A stretch of DNA of 64,000 nt from Deltaproteobacteria bacterium (GTDB lineage Bacteria > Myxococcota_C > UBA6777): NCBI GenBank assembly GCA_006226375.1, contig SBHC01000055.1, positions 1-64,000 on the forward strand, written 5' to 3'. Each line of letters opens with the position of its first letter. The stretch's first letter is position 1. The notes beneath the pieces are model-generated. The model had not been told where the DNA came from. It saw only the letters and a list, made by a program, of their open reading frames with translations, and did not search any database. The position numbers and the translations under genes are program-made. Below are positions 8,636 to 18,425 of the stretch, piece after piece.

Positions 8636-10021
8636 TCAGGCAAGGTTTCTTGGCCGAATGTGGAGAGGGATTCCATGGGTTGGCCGCAACGTGACGGCCG
8701 GGCTTAAGACAAGGGGTTCTTGGTCTATGGGGGCAAACCGAACGTGTTGGAACAGCGTGGCCAACAGGAGGTTGGCTTCCATCATCGCAAAGTGGTTGCC
8801 AACGCAGATCCGGGCTCCTCCACCAAAGGGCATCCAGGCGAAGCGGTGGCGCTGTGAAGCAGGCTTCTCAATCCATCGCTCGGGGTGAAACTCTTCGGGA
8901 GAGTCGTACCAACGGCTGTCTCGATGAACGACCCAAGGTGGGAGAAAGATCTGTGCTCCTTTGGGGACGAAAGTGCCGAACACCTCGACGTCTTCGAGTG
9001 CTTCTCGACCCATCGCCCAAGCCGGTGGGTACAAGCGCATCGTTTCATGCACCACTGCGTTGGTGTACGTCAGGTCCTTGAGGTCGTCGGCTGTAGCGGG
9101 TCTCCCTTGGAGAACCTCATCGACTTCGGCGCACAGGCGTTGTTGGCGTTCGGGGTGCATTGCAAGCAACCAAACCGCATACGACAGGGCCAACGCTGTT
9201 GTCTCATGCCCGGCTACAAAAATGGTGAACGCTTCATCGCGGAGTTGTTGGTTGCTGAGCGTGTTCCCTTCTTCATCAGTGGCGTGAAGCAACAGGTGCA
9301 GCAAGTCATTCCGTTCTTCCGAAGAGCTGCGACGCTCCTCAATGATTCGGAACAAGACCTTGTCGACCTCCTGAATCTTGCGCTTGGCTCGAAGTCTTCG
9401 AAGTGTTGGGAAGTTGGGCGGCAGAATGCGACGCCAGGAGCGCATCCTTTGGATAAACCACTCCATCATGTGGTCCACAGCTTCGCTGATAAGCTCACCG
9501 TGCTCATCAATCGAAGCTCCAAACATGGTATCAGCGACCACATCCAACGCCAGATGGTTCATGACCTGTGTGATGTCGTGCATTGCTGCTTGTTGCAACT
9601 GCTTCGAATGGTGGAGAGCATGCCGCACCATTGTGTCTGCATAGGTCGCGATTTGCTTGCGCTTGAACGAGGGAGCCACCAGCTTGCGGCTTTGCTTCCA
9701 GACTTGGTCTTCACTGATTAACAGTCCTTGTCCTACCCCTACGCTGAGGTGTTTCATCCCTCGGTTCTTGTGAAACTGGGCGTGCTTCTTCACCAAGATC
9801 TCTTCTATCGCGTCGGGGTGGACAAACACGTAGATGTCTTCGCCCATGATAGGGACAACAAACACATCTCCATAAGTCTGTGCTGCTCTGGTGAGAAACC
9901 CAAGTTGATCGCTCGCGTATTCACGTATCATCCCCACAAAAGGCAGCCCCTTCGGTCCTGGCGGACGTTGCTTTGTGGGTGACCCTGTTCGTTGGGTCTT
10001 GGATTCTGACGTGACTACCAT
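8636..10021 (-). CDS. Cytochrome P450
   Basis: This is a heme monooxygenase of about 461 residues. Landmarks are the proline-rich hinge PPGPKGLPFVG near the N-terminus, the I-helix oxygen-activation motif AGHETT (about 270-275), ExxR as ETMR (about 326-329), and the heme-ligand loop FGGGARICVG with the proximal Cys at about 406. It resembles soluble bacterial relatives of the CYP4/CYP102 type that oxidise fatty-acid-like substrates; the substrate is not predictable. No ferredoxin or reductase gene is nearby, so redox partners must be encoded elsewhere. A GTG at 10066 would extend it by 15 residues but lacks a ribosome-binding site. A palindrome at 10197 lies upstream and may be its operator. 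Confidence 0.95.
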   Translation of the reverse strand: MVVTSESKTQRTGSPTKQRPPGPKGLPFVGMIREYASDQLGFLTRAAQTYGDVFVVPIMGEDIYVFVHPDAIEEILVKKHAQFHKNRGMKHLSVGVGQGLLISEDQVWKQSRKLVAPSFKRKQIATYADTMVRHALHHSKQLQQAAMHDITQVMNHLALDVVADTMFGASIDEHGELISEAVDHMMEWFIQRMRSWRRILPPNFPTLRRLRAKRKIQEVDKVLFRIIEERRSSSEERNDLLHLLLHATDEEGNTLSNQQLRDEAFTIFVAGHETTALALSYAVWLLAMHPERQQRLCAEVDEVLQGRPATADDLKDLTYTNAVVHETMRLYPPAWAMGREALEDVEVFGTFVPKGAQIFLPPWVVHRDSRWYDSPEEFHPERWIEKPASQRHRFAWMPFGGGARICVGNHFAMMEANLLLATLFQHVRFAPIDQEPLVLSPAVTLRPTHGIPLHIRPRNLA

Positions 10022-10196
10022 AGGTTTCTCTGTGTGATCTTGGCCGGGACTGTGAAAGATGCTCACATATTTGTATGCGCGTGGACCAATTGCAAGCCTA
10101 ACTTTGAAAAAAAAATGAATTTGGTCTTTGTGTGTTGTTTGGTGTCGACAGAGTAGGGCGACGTTCTTCTCCTAGGCGTGAAGCGCAAGAGGAGTT

Positions 10197-10211
10197 GTCC
10201 GCACTGCGGAC
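10197..10211. promoter_or_regulatory. 15-bp palindrome, possible operator (copy 1)
   Basis: GTCCGCA-C-TGCGGAC is a perfect inverted repeat with 7-base arms and a single central base, 131-176 bases upstream of the P450 start (depending on start codon). A near-identical palindrome lies at 15744, upstream of the giant kinase gene. There is no T-run on either side, so it is not a typical terminator. The geometry suits a dimeric DNA-binding protein; GC-rich palindromes of this look are bound by some IclR-type regulators, but the family is a guess. Confidence 0.45.
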
Positions 10212-10212
10212 C

Positions 10213-10236
10213 ATGAACCGTTCGAGGATGGTTCAT
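10213..10236. promoter_or_regulatory. Inverted repeat with 7-base arms beside the palindrome
   Basis: ATGAACC (10213-10219) and GGTTCAT (10230-10236) form a perfect inverted repeat with a 10-base spacer, starting two bases after the 10197 palindrome. It may be a second operator or an RNA stem-loop after the giant kinase gene, whose stop is at 10263. There is no T-run, so factor-independent termination is unlikely. Confidence 0.25.
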
Positions 10237-10262
10237 AAGGCAAGGAGCAGTGGTGTGTTGAA

Positions 10263-13200
10263 TTAGGGTTGTTGGACTGATTCGGTGAGCGGGAGAAGTA
10301 GAGAAATGGTGGAGCCATGTCCAGGAGTTGATCTTACTTCAATGCGACCGTTGTGCTTCTGCATAACGCTATGTGTCACAGACATTCCCAGTCCTGTGCC
10401 GGCTGGACGGGATGTAAAGAAGGGTTCACAGATCCTCCGGCGTACTTCGTCCGACATGCCAACGCCGTTGTCCTGAAATTCGATGACAAGCCATCGTTCG
10501 TCGCGGAGATAGAAGCGAATCCAGAGGTGGCCCCTACCAAATGAAGGATCTTGTGCTTTCCTGTCAGCGACAGCTTGGCTCGCGTTTAACATGATGTTCA
10601 TGAAGGCCTGGTTGAGGTGGGCGGACCAACACAACAGACGCGGGTTGGCCTTGATGTCCAATTCAATTTCCAGGTCTTCTTGCGTGTTCGGGCGTACCAA
10701 GGTCAACGTGGACTGCAACCCTGCGAGAATGTCAGCAGCTTTGTATTTTTCCTCGTCGAGGCGCGAAAACGTCCTAAGGTCTTGGACAATCCCGCTGATA
10801 TTCTCCACGCCATCGAGCGCCCTGGATACCGACCGAAACAAGGGATCAAACTTCTCTTTGAACAAGTTGACGATGGAAGGGTTGTCGTCGGTGGTTATCT
10901 CCAGCAGCAAATCCTGGAAGTCGTGGAGCTTGGCATCGAGCATTTGCAGGCTGCTTTTGGTGTAGTTGCTGTGGTTGTTGAACTCATGGGCTACACCAGC
11001 GACCATTCCACCGAGGCTGGCCATCTTTTCCGACTGAACCAACTGCACTTGTGCGTTCTGCAAAGCGACGTGGCGTTGCTCTAGTTGCTCCAAGGTTTGT
11101 TGCAACTCCTCGGTTCGAGCGGTTACCTTGGCTTCAAGCTTGTTGTAAAGTAGAGCGTTTTCGAGCGAAATGGCCGCTTGGGCTCCAAGGATGTCGAGCA
11201 CCGAACAGCGCTCCGGTGTGAACACTTGCGCGGCCCATGCGTTCTCCATGTAGAGCAAACCAATGACTTTGTTTTGGTTGCGTATGGGCATACAAAGGAC
11301 GGAGAGGGGCCGGACTTGTTGAACATAGAGGTCATTGCCAAACCGCTCGTCCTCGACAGCGTTCCCCAACACTACGCGCTTGTGGGAGCGTGTGGTGTAT
11401 CGAACGATGGAATGAGGCAGGTTGGCTTTTTCTGTGGGTGTTGATTGCTGAACTTGTGGGTCTTTGTCGTGATTCCATTCTGCTTCCACAAACCATCCTT
11501 CGTTTTCGCGTAGCAGCAATACGGAGCGGCTTGCACCAGCATTTTCACTCAATACCTGCATCAAGGTTCCCAACAGATCAGCCAGGACTATTTCGCTGGC
11601 GATGGCTTGCGAAGCCTTTTGAATGGAGAGAAGGTCCAGGTGGCCCGGTGCGGTTGTTCCCACGCTGTGTGTTGAGGAAAGAGTCCCAACCGCTGTAAGT
11701 GTGTGGGCCATCCTGCTGGAGCTTTGGGCTCGCAACGAAGGGAACTCTTCTTCGAGGGCTGTCTCTTTGGCCAGAGCCCCCCAGCGCATATAGGTAAGGT
11801 GCGCATCAATCAGATAGCCACGCGCCATTCGGTTTTGCTGGCGTTCCAGGCAGTAGCGGGCTGCTCCTTCCAGGGCCAGCGCCTGTACGTGACGCAAGTT
11901 GTCGGTTTGAGCCAGGTCAATGGCTTGGTCGAATTGTCTCATCACTGCGGAAGGATCGTTGGTTTCCTCCAAAACCATGTAAGATGCTTTCAGTAACTCC
12001 AGCTTGGCCTTGTAGTTGCTGGGAGCACCAACTGACCAAACTTCATACATCGCTAGGTTCGTTTGCATCGTCGCCTGGGCTGCTTCCTGTTCCTCCTTGG
12101 ATAGGGTGTGGAAGGTCTCTGCCAAGAGCAGGTTCTCGTAGAACCGAACCGCTGCAAAGGCCAAACCTTGGGGGATAATGGCTGTGGTGGATAGAGCGTT
12201 GGGGAGGAGAGTTGACGCTTCATCAAACTTTCGTAAGATGATCGCAACAGAGAGGCGATGGGTGTAGACGTAGCCCAAGGCTGCCAGGTAATGACCAAGA
12301 TTCTCTGGCTTGTCCAACTCTTCCACGGACAGCCCCTGTGCGTCGAGAGCATCTTTGCGTCGGGTGTTGCCCATCAAATCACAGACAATGTGCACCATCG
12401 CCAGTTGGAAATAGCGGATGTCGTTGTAACGAATGACATGCTGGGCAAGCTCTGCATACTCTTCTGCCACCTGTAGCGTGTTCGGTAGTTCATCTCCAGC
12501 CTCTAGCATAAAGGGTGTGATGTTGAGGGTTGCCCAACCCGCGCTGTTAAAAATACCGTGTTCTGCCCCTTCGGTGACCGCTCGTTGCAGATGGGTCTGT
12601 ACCTCAGAGATGGGATGTTGCCAGTGTTGTACAAAAGCGCCGTACATGTGGTCGATGGGGGCTCGTTTTGAGGGACCACCAAAGCGGGGGTTGAGCGCAA
12701 GGGCTAGCTGGCCATAGGCATCGGCTGCTTCATACTGTTGGAGCGCAGAGAGAAAGGCTGCGTAGTAGATGTAACCGCTGGGCGAAGCGTCACAGTGCCC
12801 GTAGGTCATCGACAATCGAGCCATGCGCGACACCGTGTAAGCGAACAGCTCGGCTTTGATCATGGACACAGGAGCCAACCCCAAGAGCAGGTCCATCTCC
12901 TGCAGCACCTGAGGGTCTGTCATGACTGGAGCTTCAAGCAGGTCGCTTACGCTTCGTCCCTCCAAGTGTTGGCCTATCTGCGAGGATTCCGCTCCGATGA
13001 GAGGGTTCCATCCTTCGCTGTCTGTGGGCTCCTCAAAGCCAAAGAGTTTTAGCGCGTCGATGCAGGCAGCTACGGCTTCATCGTTCGCTGCGTTCATGAT
13101 CAGTCGTTGTATTCGGAACTTATGAACCAGCACTTGTTCATCTTGAGCCTTACAGCGTTCGAGCAGCAAGGACTCTTGTTGTTGCCATCGCTCGGTTTCA

Positions 13201-15623
13201 CCGGATGCGGCGGCGGTCTGGAGGAGGCTGCTGTGTAAGAGGTAGGCAAGCTTGTGGTTGTCCTCCCAAATCGTTTCGGGCAGCAACTCTGTGGCCACCA
13301 ACATATAGTTATGAGCTGACTGCCAAGCCGAAGCTTCCATCGCACGCATGCCTGCACGATGGTTCAATCGCGCCAACTCTTCCCGATCGTTTGGCGAAGT
13401 CACCAGGGAACGACCGAGGTTGAGATTGTTTACAACGTCAAACAGGAGGGTGGGCTGTTCTTGGAGGTTATGTTGTGACAACAACATGCGACCAATCCGC
13501 AGATGTGTGTTAGCTCTCCCTTCTTCGCTGAGAAGCTCGTAGGCACCCTCTTGCACACGGTCATGGCTGAACCGATAGACTGCGTCTTGACTCCAGCTTT
13601 CATTGCTTCCTACGGGGTAACTAAATCCAACATAGCGGTACTCTTCACCTACTGGAAGCACCAGCTCATCGCGCAAGGAAGGCCACAGCTGTTCGGCGAT
13701 CTCAGCCTCAGCCTTCTGCGTCAGATGGCTTAAGAGACTCAGCGTAAAGGTGTTGCCCATGCAGGCCGCTTGTTGCATCAACGTTTGGGTGCTCTGGGGC
13801 AACCGTTGAATCTGCTGCGCCATCAACTCTGTGACGTTCTCGGAGCTTTCCAGCCCTTTGATCTTCGAGAGGTCCCACTCCCAACGATGGGTGTCTGCGT
13901 TGAGCCAGAGGAGTTCATCCTTGAACATGCTTCGCAGCAACCGCTCCACAAAGAACGGGTTGCCGTTGGTTTTGGCGTACACTTCCTCAACCAGCAAGGC
14001 TACCTCATCCACAGATTGGAACAAGGAGCTTGCCACCAATTGAGCTACATCCTCGCGACTCAAGGGTTGAAGTCTTAGAGTCGTCAGTGGAGCATGCTCA
14101 TGGCTCATGTCTTCCATCATTCGGGCAAGTGGATGGGCTGTGGAGACCTCATTGTCACGATAGGCCCCGATCATCAACACGTGATTCAGGTCTGATTCCT
14201 GCAAAAGCAGCCGAATCATCTGGATCGAGGCACTGTCGGCCCATTGCAGATCATCCAGGAAGAAAACCAACGGTGACTCGGGTTTTACAAAGGCCTTGAA
14301 GAAGTTGACAAACAATCGGTTAAAGCGGTTTTTAGTCTCCAACGACGAGAGTGGAGGAACGGGCTTTTGCGTTCCGACGAGAAGCTCCAATTCGGGAATC
14401 AAGTCCACCATTAACTGTCCCAGGTCACCGAGCTCTTCCAGGATGGTGTCGCGCCATTGTTGGATGCTTTCTTCCGACTCCGTCAGGATGCTTTGGAGCA
14501 GCTGGGTGAGTCCCTGTACCAGGCCGGAATAGGGCGCGTTTTGGAACCTGTCAAACTTTCCAGAGACAAAGCGGCCTCGGGCACCCACGATGGGTTTGTG
14601 TACTTCACGGACCAAGGCTGTTTTTCCAACACCAGAATAACCGCCGACCAGAAGGATAGGTGACTGCCCGTTCTTGGCTTGTTCAAACGCTTCCATCAAC
14701 TGTTGAATCTCTTCTTCTCGACCGTACAACCTTTGGGACACCTGCAGGTGGTGCGAATACTCGTGGTTGTCGAGCTGAAACAGAGAAATGGAGCCCGTCT
14801 GTAGGTACTGTTCCAGACACTCCACAAGATCTCGTTGCAAACCAAGCGCGCTTTGGTATCGGTCTTCTGGGGTCTTGGCCATCAGTTTTAGGATGACCTT
14901 TGACACCTGGATTGGGACGTTTGGATTGACCCGATGTGGAGGTGTTGGAAGGGTTGCGATGTGGGCATGGACCAAGGACATCGGATTGGTTTGTGAGAAA
15001 GGAAGCTCTCCCACAAACATGTGGTACATCGTCGCGCCCAAGGAGTAGAGATCAGCGCGTTGATCCACCGAGCGATTCATCCTGCCGGTCTGTTCGGGAG
15101 CGATGTATCCCAGGGTTCCTTCCAGCAAGGAAATGTTTTTTAGCTCGGGAGTTTCTCGGGACAGTTGAGAGGCCAATTCAAAGTCGATGATTTGGATCCG
15201 GCCTTCCTCTTGTTCCACAATCACGTTGGATGGTTTTATATCTTTGTGTATCACAAAGTGTTGGTGCAACTCTCCCAGGATGGTGGTGATCCCCAAAGCC
15301 AATTGAAGTGCCAGTCCAGGTTCCAAAGGTCCTTCGCGGAGCAAGTGGCTAAGGGCAACCCCTCCAATGTCCTCCATCACTATCACTGGGCGTTGCTCAT
15401 CGTCCAGCAATTCGTAAGGTGTACATACTCCCTCGATCGCAAGGCTCTGGCTCAATTGGAACGCGAAGCGGATCCGAGCAACATCCCGAGGCGTTAGAGA
15501 TTCAGAGGTCCGTGTCTTCAACACCACAGGAGTCTGGTCAGACCGCCTTCGCCCCCGGTACACAGTGGAGCGTGCTCCCAACGAGATGAGCTCTTGGACA
15601 TCATATTCGGGAAGGCTTAGCAT
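10263..15623 (-). CDS. Giant hybrid: Ser/Thr kinase-like, AAA ATPase, GAF, histidine kinase
   Basis: The 1,786-residue cytoplasmic protein combines four signalling modules. A Ser/Thr-kinase-like domain (about 5-270) has HKDIKPSN at about 126-133 and APEQ at about 175, but DFE (147-149) replaces DFG. A predicted ATPase follows, with Walker A GGYSGVGKT (327-335) and Walker B LVFFLDDLQW (about 452). A long helical-repeat region runs to about 1,300, then a GAF domain (about 1,330-1,480), a coiled coil, and a histidine kinase with H-box His1546 (GVAHEFNN), an N-box (NQAFMNIMLNAS) and DNGVGM near 1,718. This order matches known trifunctional kinase/ATPase/histidine-kinase proteins of cyanobacteria and myxobacteria. 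There is no receiver domain. ATG 15623 is preceded by GAGGAG. A paralogue is encoded at 22889. Confidence 0.92.
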   Translation of the reverse strand: MLSLPEYDVQELISLGARSTVYRGRRRSDQTPVVLKTRTSESLTPRDVARIRFAFQLSQSLAIEGVCTPYELLDDEQRPVIVMEDIGGVALSHLLREGPLEPGLALQLALGITTILGELHQHFVIHKDIKPSNVIVEQEEGRIQIIDFELASQLSRETPELKNISLLEGTLGYIAPEQTGRMNRSVDQRADLYSLGATMYHMFVGELPFSQTNPMSLVHAHIATLPTPPHRVNPNVPIQVSKVILKLMAKTPEDRYQSALGLQRDLVECLEQYLQTGSISLFQLDNHEYSHHLQVSQRLYGREEEIQQLMEAFEQAKNGQSPILLVGGYSGVGKTALVREVHKPIVGARGRFVSGKFDRFQNAPYSGLVQGLTQLLQSILTESEESIQQWRDTILEELGDLGQLMVDLIPELELLVGTQKPVPPLSSLETKNRFNRLFVNFFKAFVKPESPLVFFLDDLQWADSASIQMIRLLLQESDLNHVLMIGAYRDNEVSTAHPLARMMEDMSHEHAPLTTLRLQPLSREDVAQLVASSLFQSVDEVALLVEEVYAKTNGNPFFVERLLRSMFKDELLWLNADTHRWEWDLSKIKGLESSENVTELMAQQIQRLPQSTQTLMQQAACMGNTFTLSLLSHLTQKAEAEIAEQLWPSLRDELVLPVGEEYRYVGFSYPVGSNESWSQDAVYRFSHDRVQEGAYELLSEEGRANTHLRIGRMLLSQHNLQEQPTLLFDVVNNLNLGRSLVTSPNDREELARLNHRAGMRAMEASAWQSAHNYMLVATELLPETIWEDNHKLAYLLHSSLLQTAAASGETERWQQQESLLLERCKAQDEQVLVHKFRIQRLIMNAANDEAVAACIDALKLFGFEEPTDSEGWNPLIGAESSQIGQHLEGRSVSDLLEAPVMTDPQVLQEMDLLLGLAPVSMIKAELFAYTVSRMARLSMTYGHCDASPSGYIYYAAFLSALQQYEAADAYGQLALALNPRFGGPSKRAPIDHMYGAFVQHWQHPISEVQTHLQRAVTEGAEHGIFNSAGWATLNITPFMLEAGDELPNTLQVAEEYAELAQHVIRYNDIRYFQLAMVHIVCDLMGNTRRKDALDAQGLSVEELDKPENLGHYLAALGYVYTHRLSVAIILRKFDEASTLLPNALSTTAIIPQGLAFAAVRFYENLLLAETFHTLSKEEQEAAQATMQTNLAMYEVWSVGAPSNYKAKLELLKASYMVLEETNDPSAVMRQFDQAIDLAQTDNLRHVQALALEGAARYCLERQQNRMARGYLIDAHLTYMRWGALAKETALEEEFPSLRAQSSSRMAHTLTAVGTLSSTHSVGTTAPGHLDLLSIQKASQAIASEIVLADLLGTLMQVLSENAGASRSVLLLRENEGWFVEAEWNHDKDPQVQQSTPTEKANLPHSIVRYTTRSHKRVVLGNAVEDERFGNDLYVQQVRPLSVLCMPIRNQNKVIGLLYMENAWAAQVFTPERCSVLDILGAQAAISLENALLYNKLEAKVTARTEELQQTLEQLEQRHVALQNAQVQLVQSEKMASLGGMVAGVAHEFNNHSNYTKSSLQMLDAKLHDFQDLLLEITTDDNPSIVNLFKEKFDPLFRSVSRALDGVENISGIVQDLRTFSRLDEEKYKAADILAGLQSTLTLVRPNTQEDLEIELDIKANPRLLCWSAHLNQAFMNIMLNASQAVADRKAQDPSFGRGHLWIRFYLRDERWLVIEFQDNGVGMSDEVRRRICEPFFTSRPAGTGLGMSVTHSVMQKHNGRIEVRSTPGHGSTISLLLPLTESVQQP

Positions 15624-15743
15624 TCGGAGAACTCCTCATCGTGCAACCTGTCTTTGCTTACCCAACCCATCATGTCGCGTTTTTGATGCTTGGTAGAACC
15701 GGACGAAGTAGCGTTTGGAACAAAAGCACGGAATGTTTCCGAG

Positions 15744-15762
15744 CTGTCCGCATTGCGGACAG
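15744..15762. promoter_or_regulatory. 19-bp palindrome, possible operator (copy 2)
   Basis: CTGTCCGCA-T-TGCGGACAG is a perfect inverted repeat with 9-base arms. Its core differs from the 10197 palindrome only at the central base. It lies about 121 bases upstream of the giant kinase start at 15623, and just after the stop of the 7TM receptor kinase gene. No T-run follows on either strand. The similar position of both copies ahead of a reverse-strand gene argues for a shared operator rather than a terminator. Confidence 0.5.
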
Positions 15763-15778
15763 AGGGAGGCCGAAGTCG

Positions 15779-18208
15779 CTAGAACTTGGCTCGAATGGAC
15801 AGCTGTGTGGTGAGCAAGGCTTCTTGGGTGGAAGTGTTGTCTATCATGTCGCCGTGTTCTTCCCACCATTGACGAGCTTCTTGGTGGGTCCAAGGGTATT
15901 CTTGGCTGAGACTGTCCAACGTGTCGTACATCGAAGAAGCACTCAGGGGTCGGTCTTCTGGCTTCTTGTTTAGGCATTGGTGAATGAGCTGCTGGAGACC
16001 GTCTGGAATGTTTTGCATGCTGACATCTTGGATGGGGGTCGGCTCCGCCAGAATATGCTGGGAGAGCAAGCTAAAGGTATTGGTGGACTCAAAGACATTG
16101 CGGGCTGTCAGGAGCCAGTATCCAATGCATCCCAAGGCATAGAGGTCGACTGCTCCTGAAATCAAATCGTTGTTGATTTGCTCTGGAGCCATAAAGGCCG
16201 GGGTTCCAGTGATGGTTCCTATGAGGGTGAGCGGCTGTTGGATCTCTCCGCTGATTACAGCGCGATTGGAGGATGGGGTCTTGAGCGGGGCTCGCTCAAA
16301 GTTGGCCGTAGGGAAGGGGGTTTTTACAGTTTTTGTAGGCTCTTCTTTGACGGCATCCAAAGCGTCTTCGGTCGGTGAGACCTCAGGTTGAAGCGCTTTC
16401 ACAAGACCAAAGTCGAGGACTTTGACGAAGTCGAATTGATGACCCATCTGACACAAAAACAGGTTGGCGGGTTTGATGTCGCGATGCACCAGTCCAACCC
16501 CGTGGGCTTCTGCGAGAGAGAGGCATGCTTGCTTGAGAATATGAATGACTCGGCCCGGAGGCATCGCACCATGGTGCTTGATCATGCGCTCCAGGTCCAA
16601 CCCCTGAAGGAGCTCCATTGCGTAGTATAGCTCGCCTTCGGGGCTCTCTCCAAAGTCGTAAAGCTCAACGGTATGGGGGGAGCGGAGCTGTGCAATGACG
16701 ATGGCTTCGCGTTCAAAGCGTTGGAGGCCTTGGTCGTCTGACTTCATGTACATTTCAGGAAGAATCAGCTTGATCGCAGCAGGCCTTGCGAGCAGCCTAT
16801 GACTGGCTCGCCACACTTCTCCCATTCCACCGGAGCCCAGCAGCTCTTCCAGTTGGTAGTTCCCCATCTGACGGAACTCTTCCAACTCTTGCAAGGTTGC
16901 TTTGTGCTTTTCTTGGAGCTTGGTGTGGGCTTCCTGGAGTTCTTCGGACAGCTCTTTGATGTGGTCGTATGACTCTGCAAATCGAAGAGCCATCGCGTAG
17001 GTTTGGACAAACACGAACAGAATAAAGCTGAGAGGGGCCAGCTCCATCTTGGTGGGGACAAACCCCAGGGCTTGCACGACATCGTGGGTAAAGGCAAGCA
17101 AGGCGATCACGAGGCTGAGGAGGATCGCTCCTGCGAGTCGTTCATGTTGGAACCAGGCCTGCGCTGTGATCCAAAGGACGATAGAGAGCGAGGCAATGCT
17201 CAACAAGCCAAACAGCGGGAGGCTCCCCAGCACCCAAGATAGCGGCATCAACGCGGAGGCCGGGATGAACACCACCGTAATCCCCATCAGCAGATGCACC
17301 ACGCGCCAGGGAGACTGCTTGGGAAAGGAGTAGGCGAAGGAGCCAAGCAATGTCACCCCAATCCCATAGATGCTCATGTATTCTGTACGCAAGAGGGCCG
17401 TCGTATCCAGCCATGGGAGGACTTGGCGAAAGAGAAAAGCGTCGTTGCTTAAGCTGGAGCGTAGCGCCGTGGCCATACAGAAGGCCGCAAACCAGAGCCA
17501 CGCCACTTCACGACGGACCCCTCCGATAGCGAGGAAGAAGCATCCCACCGCAAAAATAACGGAAGGAAGCAAGCCGCTGAGAAGGTCCCGCGCTTGCAAC
17601 GAGGACAACAGCGGCTGGGGTCTACCAATCGACCAATTCCGACGGAGTCCGCCCATACGGTGCCTGTAGTTGCTGACCAACACGTTCAGGTGGAGAATAG
17701 GCGCTGCTGGAAGTGAGACGGTGACTTCTCTTAACTCCATCCTTCCTTGTTTGGGTTGGGTGCCAAGTTCTCCGACAGAAGCCAGCCGTCGGTTGTTGAC
17801 CCATAGCTCATAGGCGCTGTAGACCCGTCCTATCCGAAGGAGTAGTCCTTTGGAGTGATGCTTTGGCAAGAGGATGGTTAAGTGGTACGTCGCAAAACCT
17901 CGTGGAGGCAGCCCAAGAGACTTGTTCACATTGTTGGACCAAGCTCCTGGAACCTTGATGCTCTTGAGCTTGGAGGAGTCGGTTGGGAATCCCTGTCGAA
18001 CAAACTTCGACCACGACAACAGCCACTCCCCCTCGAGTTGGAGGGGTTGGCGGAGCAGGGACTTGCGCAAGTCCAACACTCCTTTTTGGGCGGTCGGTGT
18101 GGGCTGCGTTTCTGTGGTCCGTTGGCAACCCAACACAAGGAACCCTCCCAAGAAAAGCCAGACCCATGTTCTGTATTGTTGCGATGAGATGCCCCTCAAG
18201 TGCTGCAT
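15779..18208 (-). CDS. 7TMR-DISM receptor fused to a Ser/Thr protein kinase, lipoprotein-type N-terminus
   Basis: The 809-residue protein begins with a signal ending in a lipobox (FLVLGC, Cys28). A 7TMR-DISM extracellular jelly-roll domain follows (about 45-190; GEWLLSW, VPGAW, ATYHLTI, ELWVNNRRLAS). Seven transmembrane helices (about 205-405) come next, then a short coiled coil and a Ser/Thr kinase (about 455-780). The kinase has an intact glycine loop (LGSGGMGEV), AIKLI lysine, VHRDIKPANL and DFG, with an insertion of roughly 60 residues between DFG and APEQ. 7TMR-DISM receptors bind small extracellular ligands, often carbohydrates, and usually feed histidine kinases or GGDEF domains; a Ser/Thr kinase output is less usual. 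It could phosphorylate nearby signalling proteins. Confidence 0.9.
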   Translation of the reverse strand: MQHLRGISSQQYRTWVWLFLGGFLVLGCQRTTETQPTPTAQKGVLDLRKSLLRQPLQLEGEWLLSWSKFVRQGFPTDSSKLKSIKVPGAWSNNVNKSLGLPPRGFATYHLTILLPKHHSKGLLLRIGRVYSAYELWVNNRRLASVGELGTQPKQGRMELREVTVSLPAAPILHLNVLVSNYRHRMGGLRRNWSIGRPQPLLSSLQARDLLSGLLPSVIFAVGCFFLAIGGVRREVAWLWFAAFCMATALRSSLSNDAFLFRQVLPWLDTTALLRTEYMSIYGIGVTLLGSFAYSFPKQSPWRVVHLLMGITVVFIPASALMPLSWVLGSLPLFGLLSIASLSIVLWITAQAWFQHERLAGAILLSLVIALLAFTHDVVQALGFVPTKMELAPLSFILFVFVQTYAMALRFAESYDHIKELSEELQEAHTKLQEKHKATLQELEEFRQMGNYQLEELLGSGGMGEVWRASHRLLARPAAIKLILPEMYMKSDDQGLQRFEREAIVIAQLRSPHTVELYDFGESPEGELYYAMELLQGLDLERMIKHHGAMPPGRVIHILKQACLSLAEAHGVGLVHRDIKPANLFLCQMGHQFDFVKVLDFGLVKALQPEVSPTEDALDAVKEEPTKTVKTPFPTANFERAPLKTPSSNRAVISGEIQQPLTLIGTITGTPAFMAPEQINNDLISGAVDLYALGCIGYWLLTARNVFESTNTFSLLSQHILAEPTPIQDVSMQNIPDGLQQLIHQCLNKKPEDRPLSASSMYDTLDSLSQEYPWTHQEARQWWEEHGDMIDNTSTQEALLTTQLSIRAKF

Positions 18209-18425
18209 GAGGCTGCGTTGCTCCTTCCCGTTTCACGTGCTACAACTACGTTGTTCTCTGGTCGATGTAGAGAGGAAAAGAAGGTTTCCTTTTCTCTCCA
18301 TATCGTAGGCCAAAGTATGGCACAGAAGCCTATGGAAAGCTATACACTGGATACAACCGGAGCGTTACGTTTGTGGAGACAATCCTCTTGCGGTTCGAAG
18401 TCATCTTTTGTGGCAGTGGGGTTCG

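Noticed and set aside
10100-10125. Poly-A/T run near 10110 as an intrinsic terminator of the giant kinase gene
   Set aside because: On the reverse strand it is a T-run, but no GC-rich hairpin precedes it directly; it is more likely a promoter-upstream A-tract for the P450 gene.
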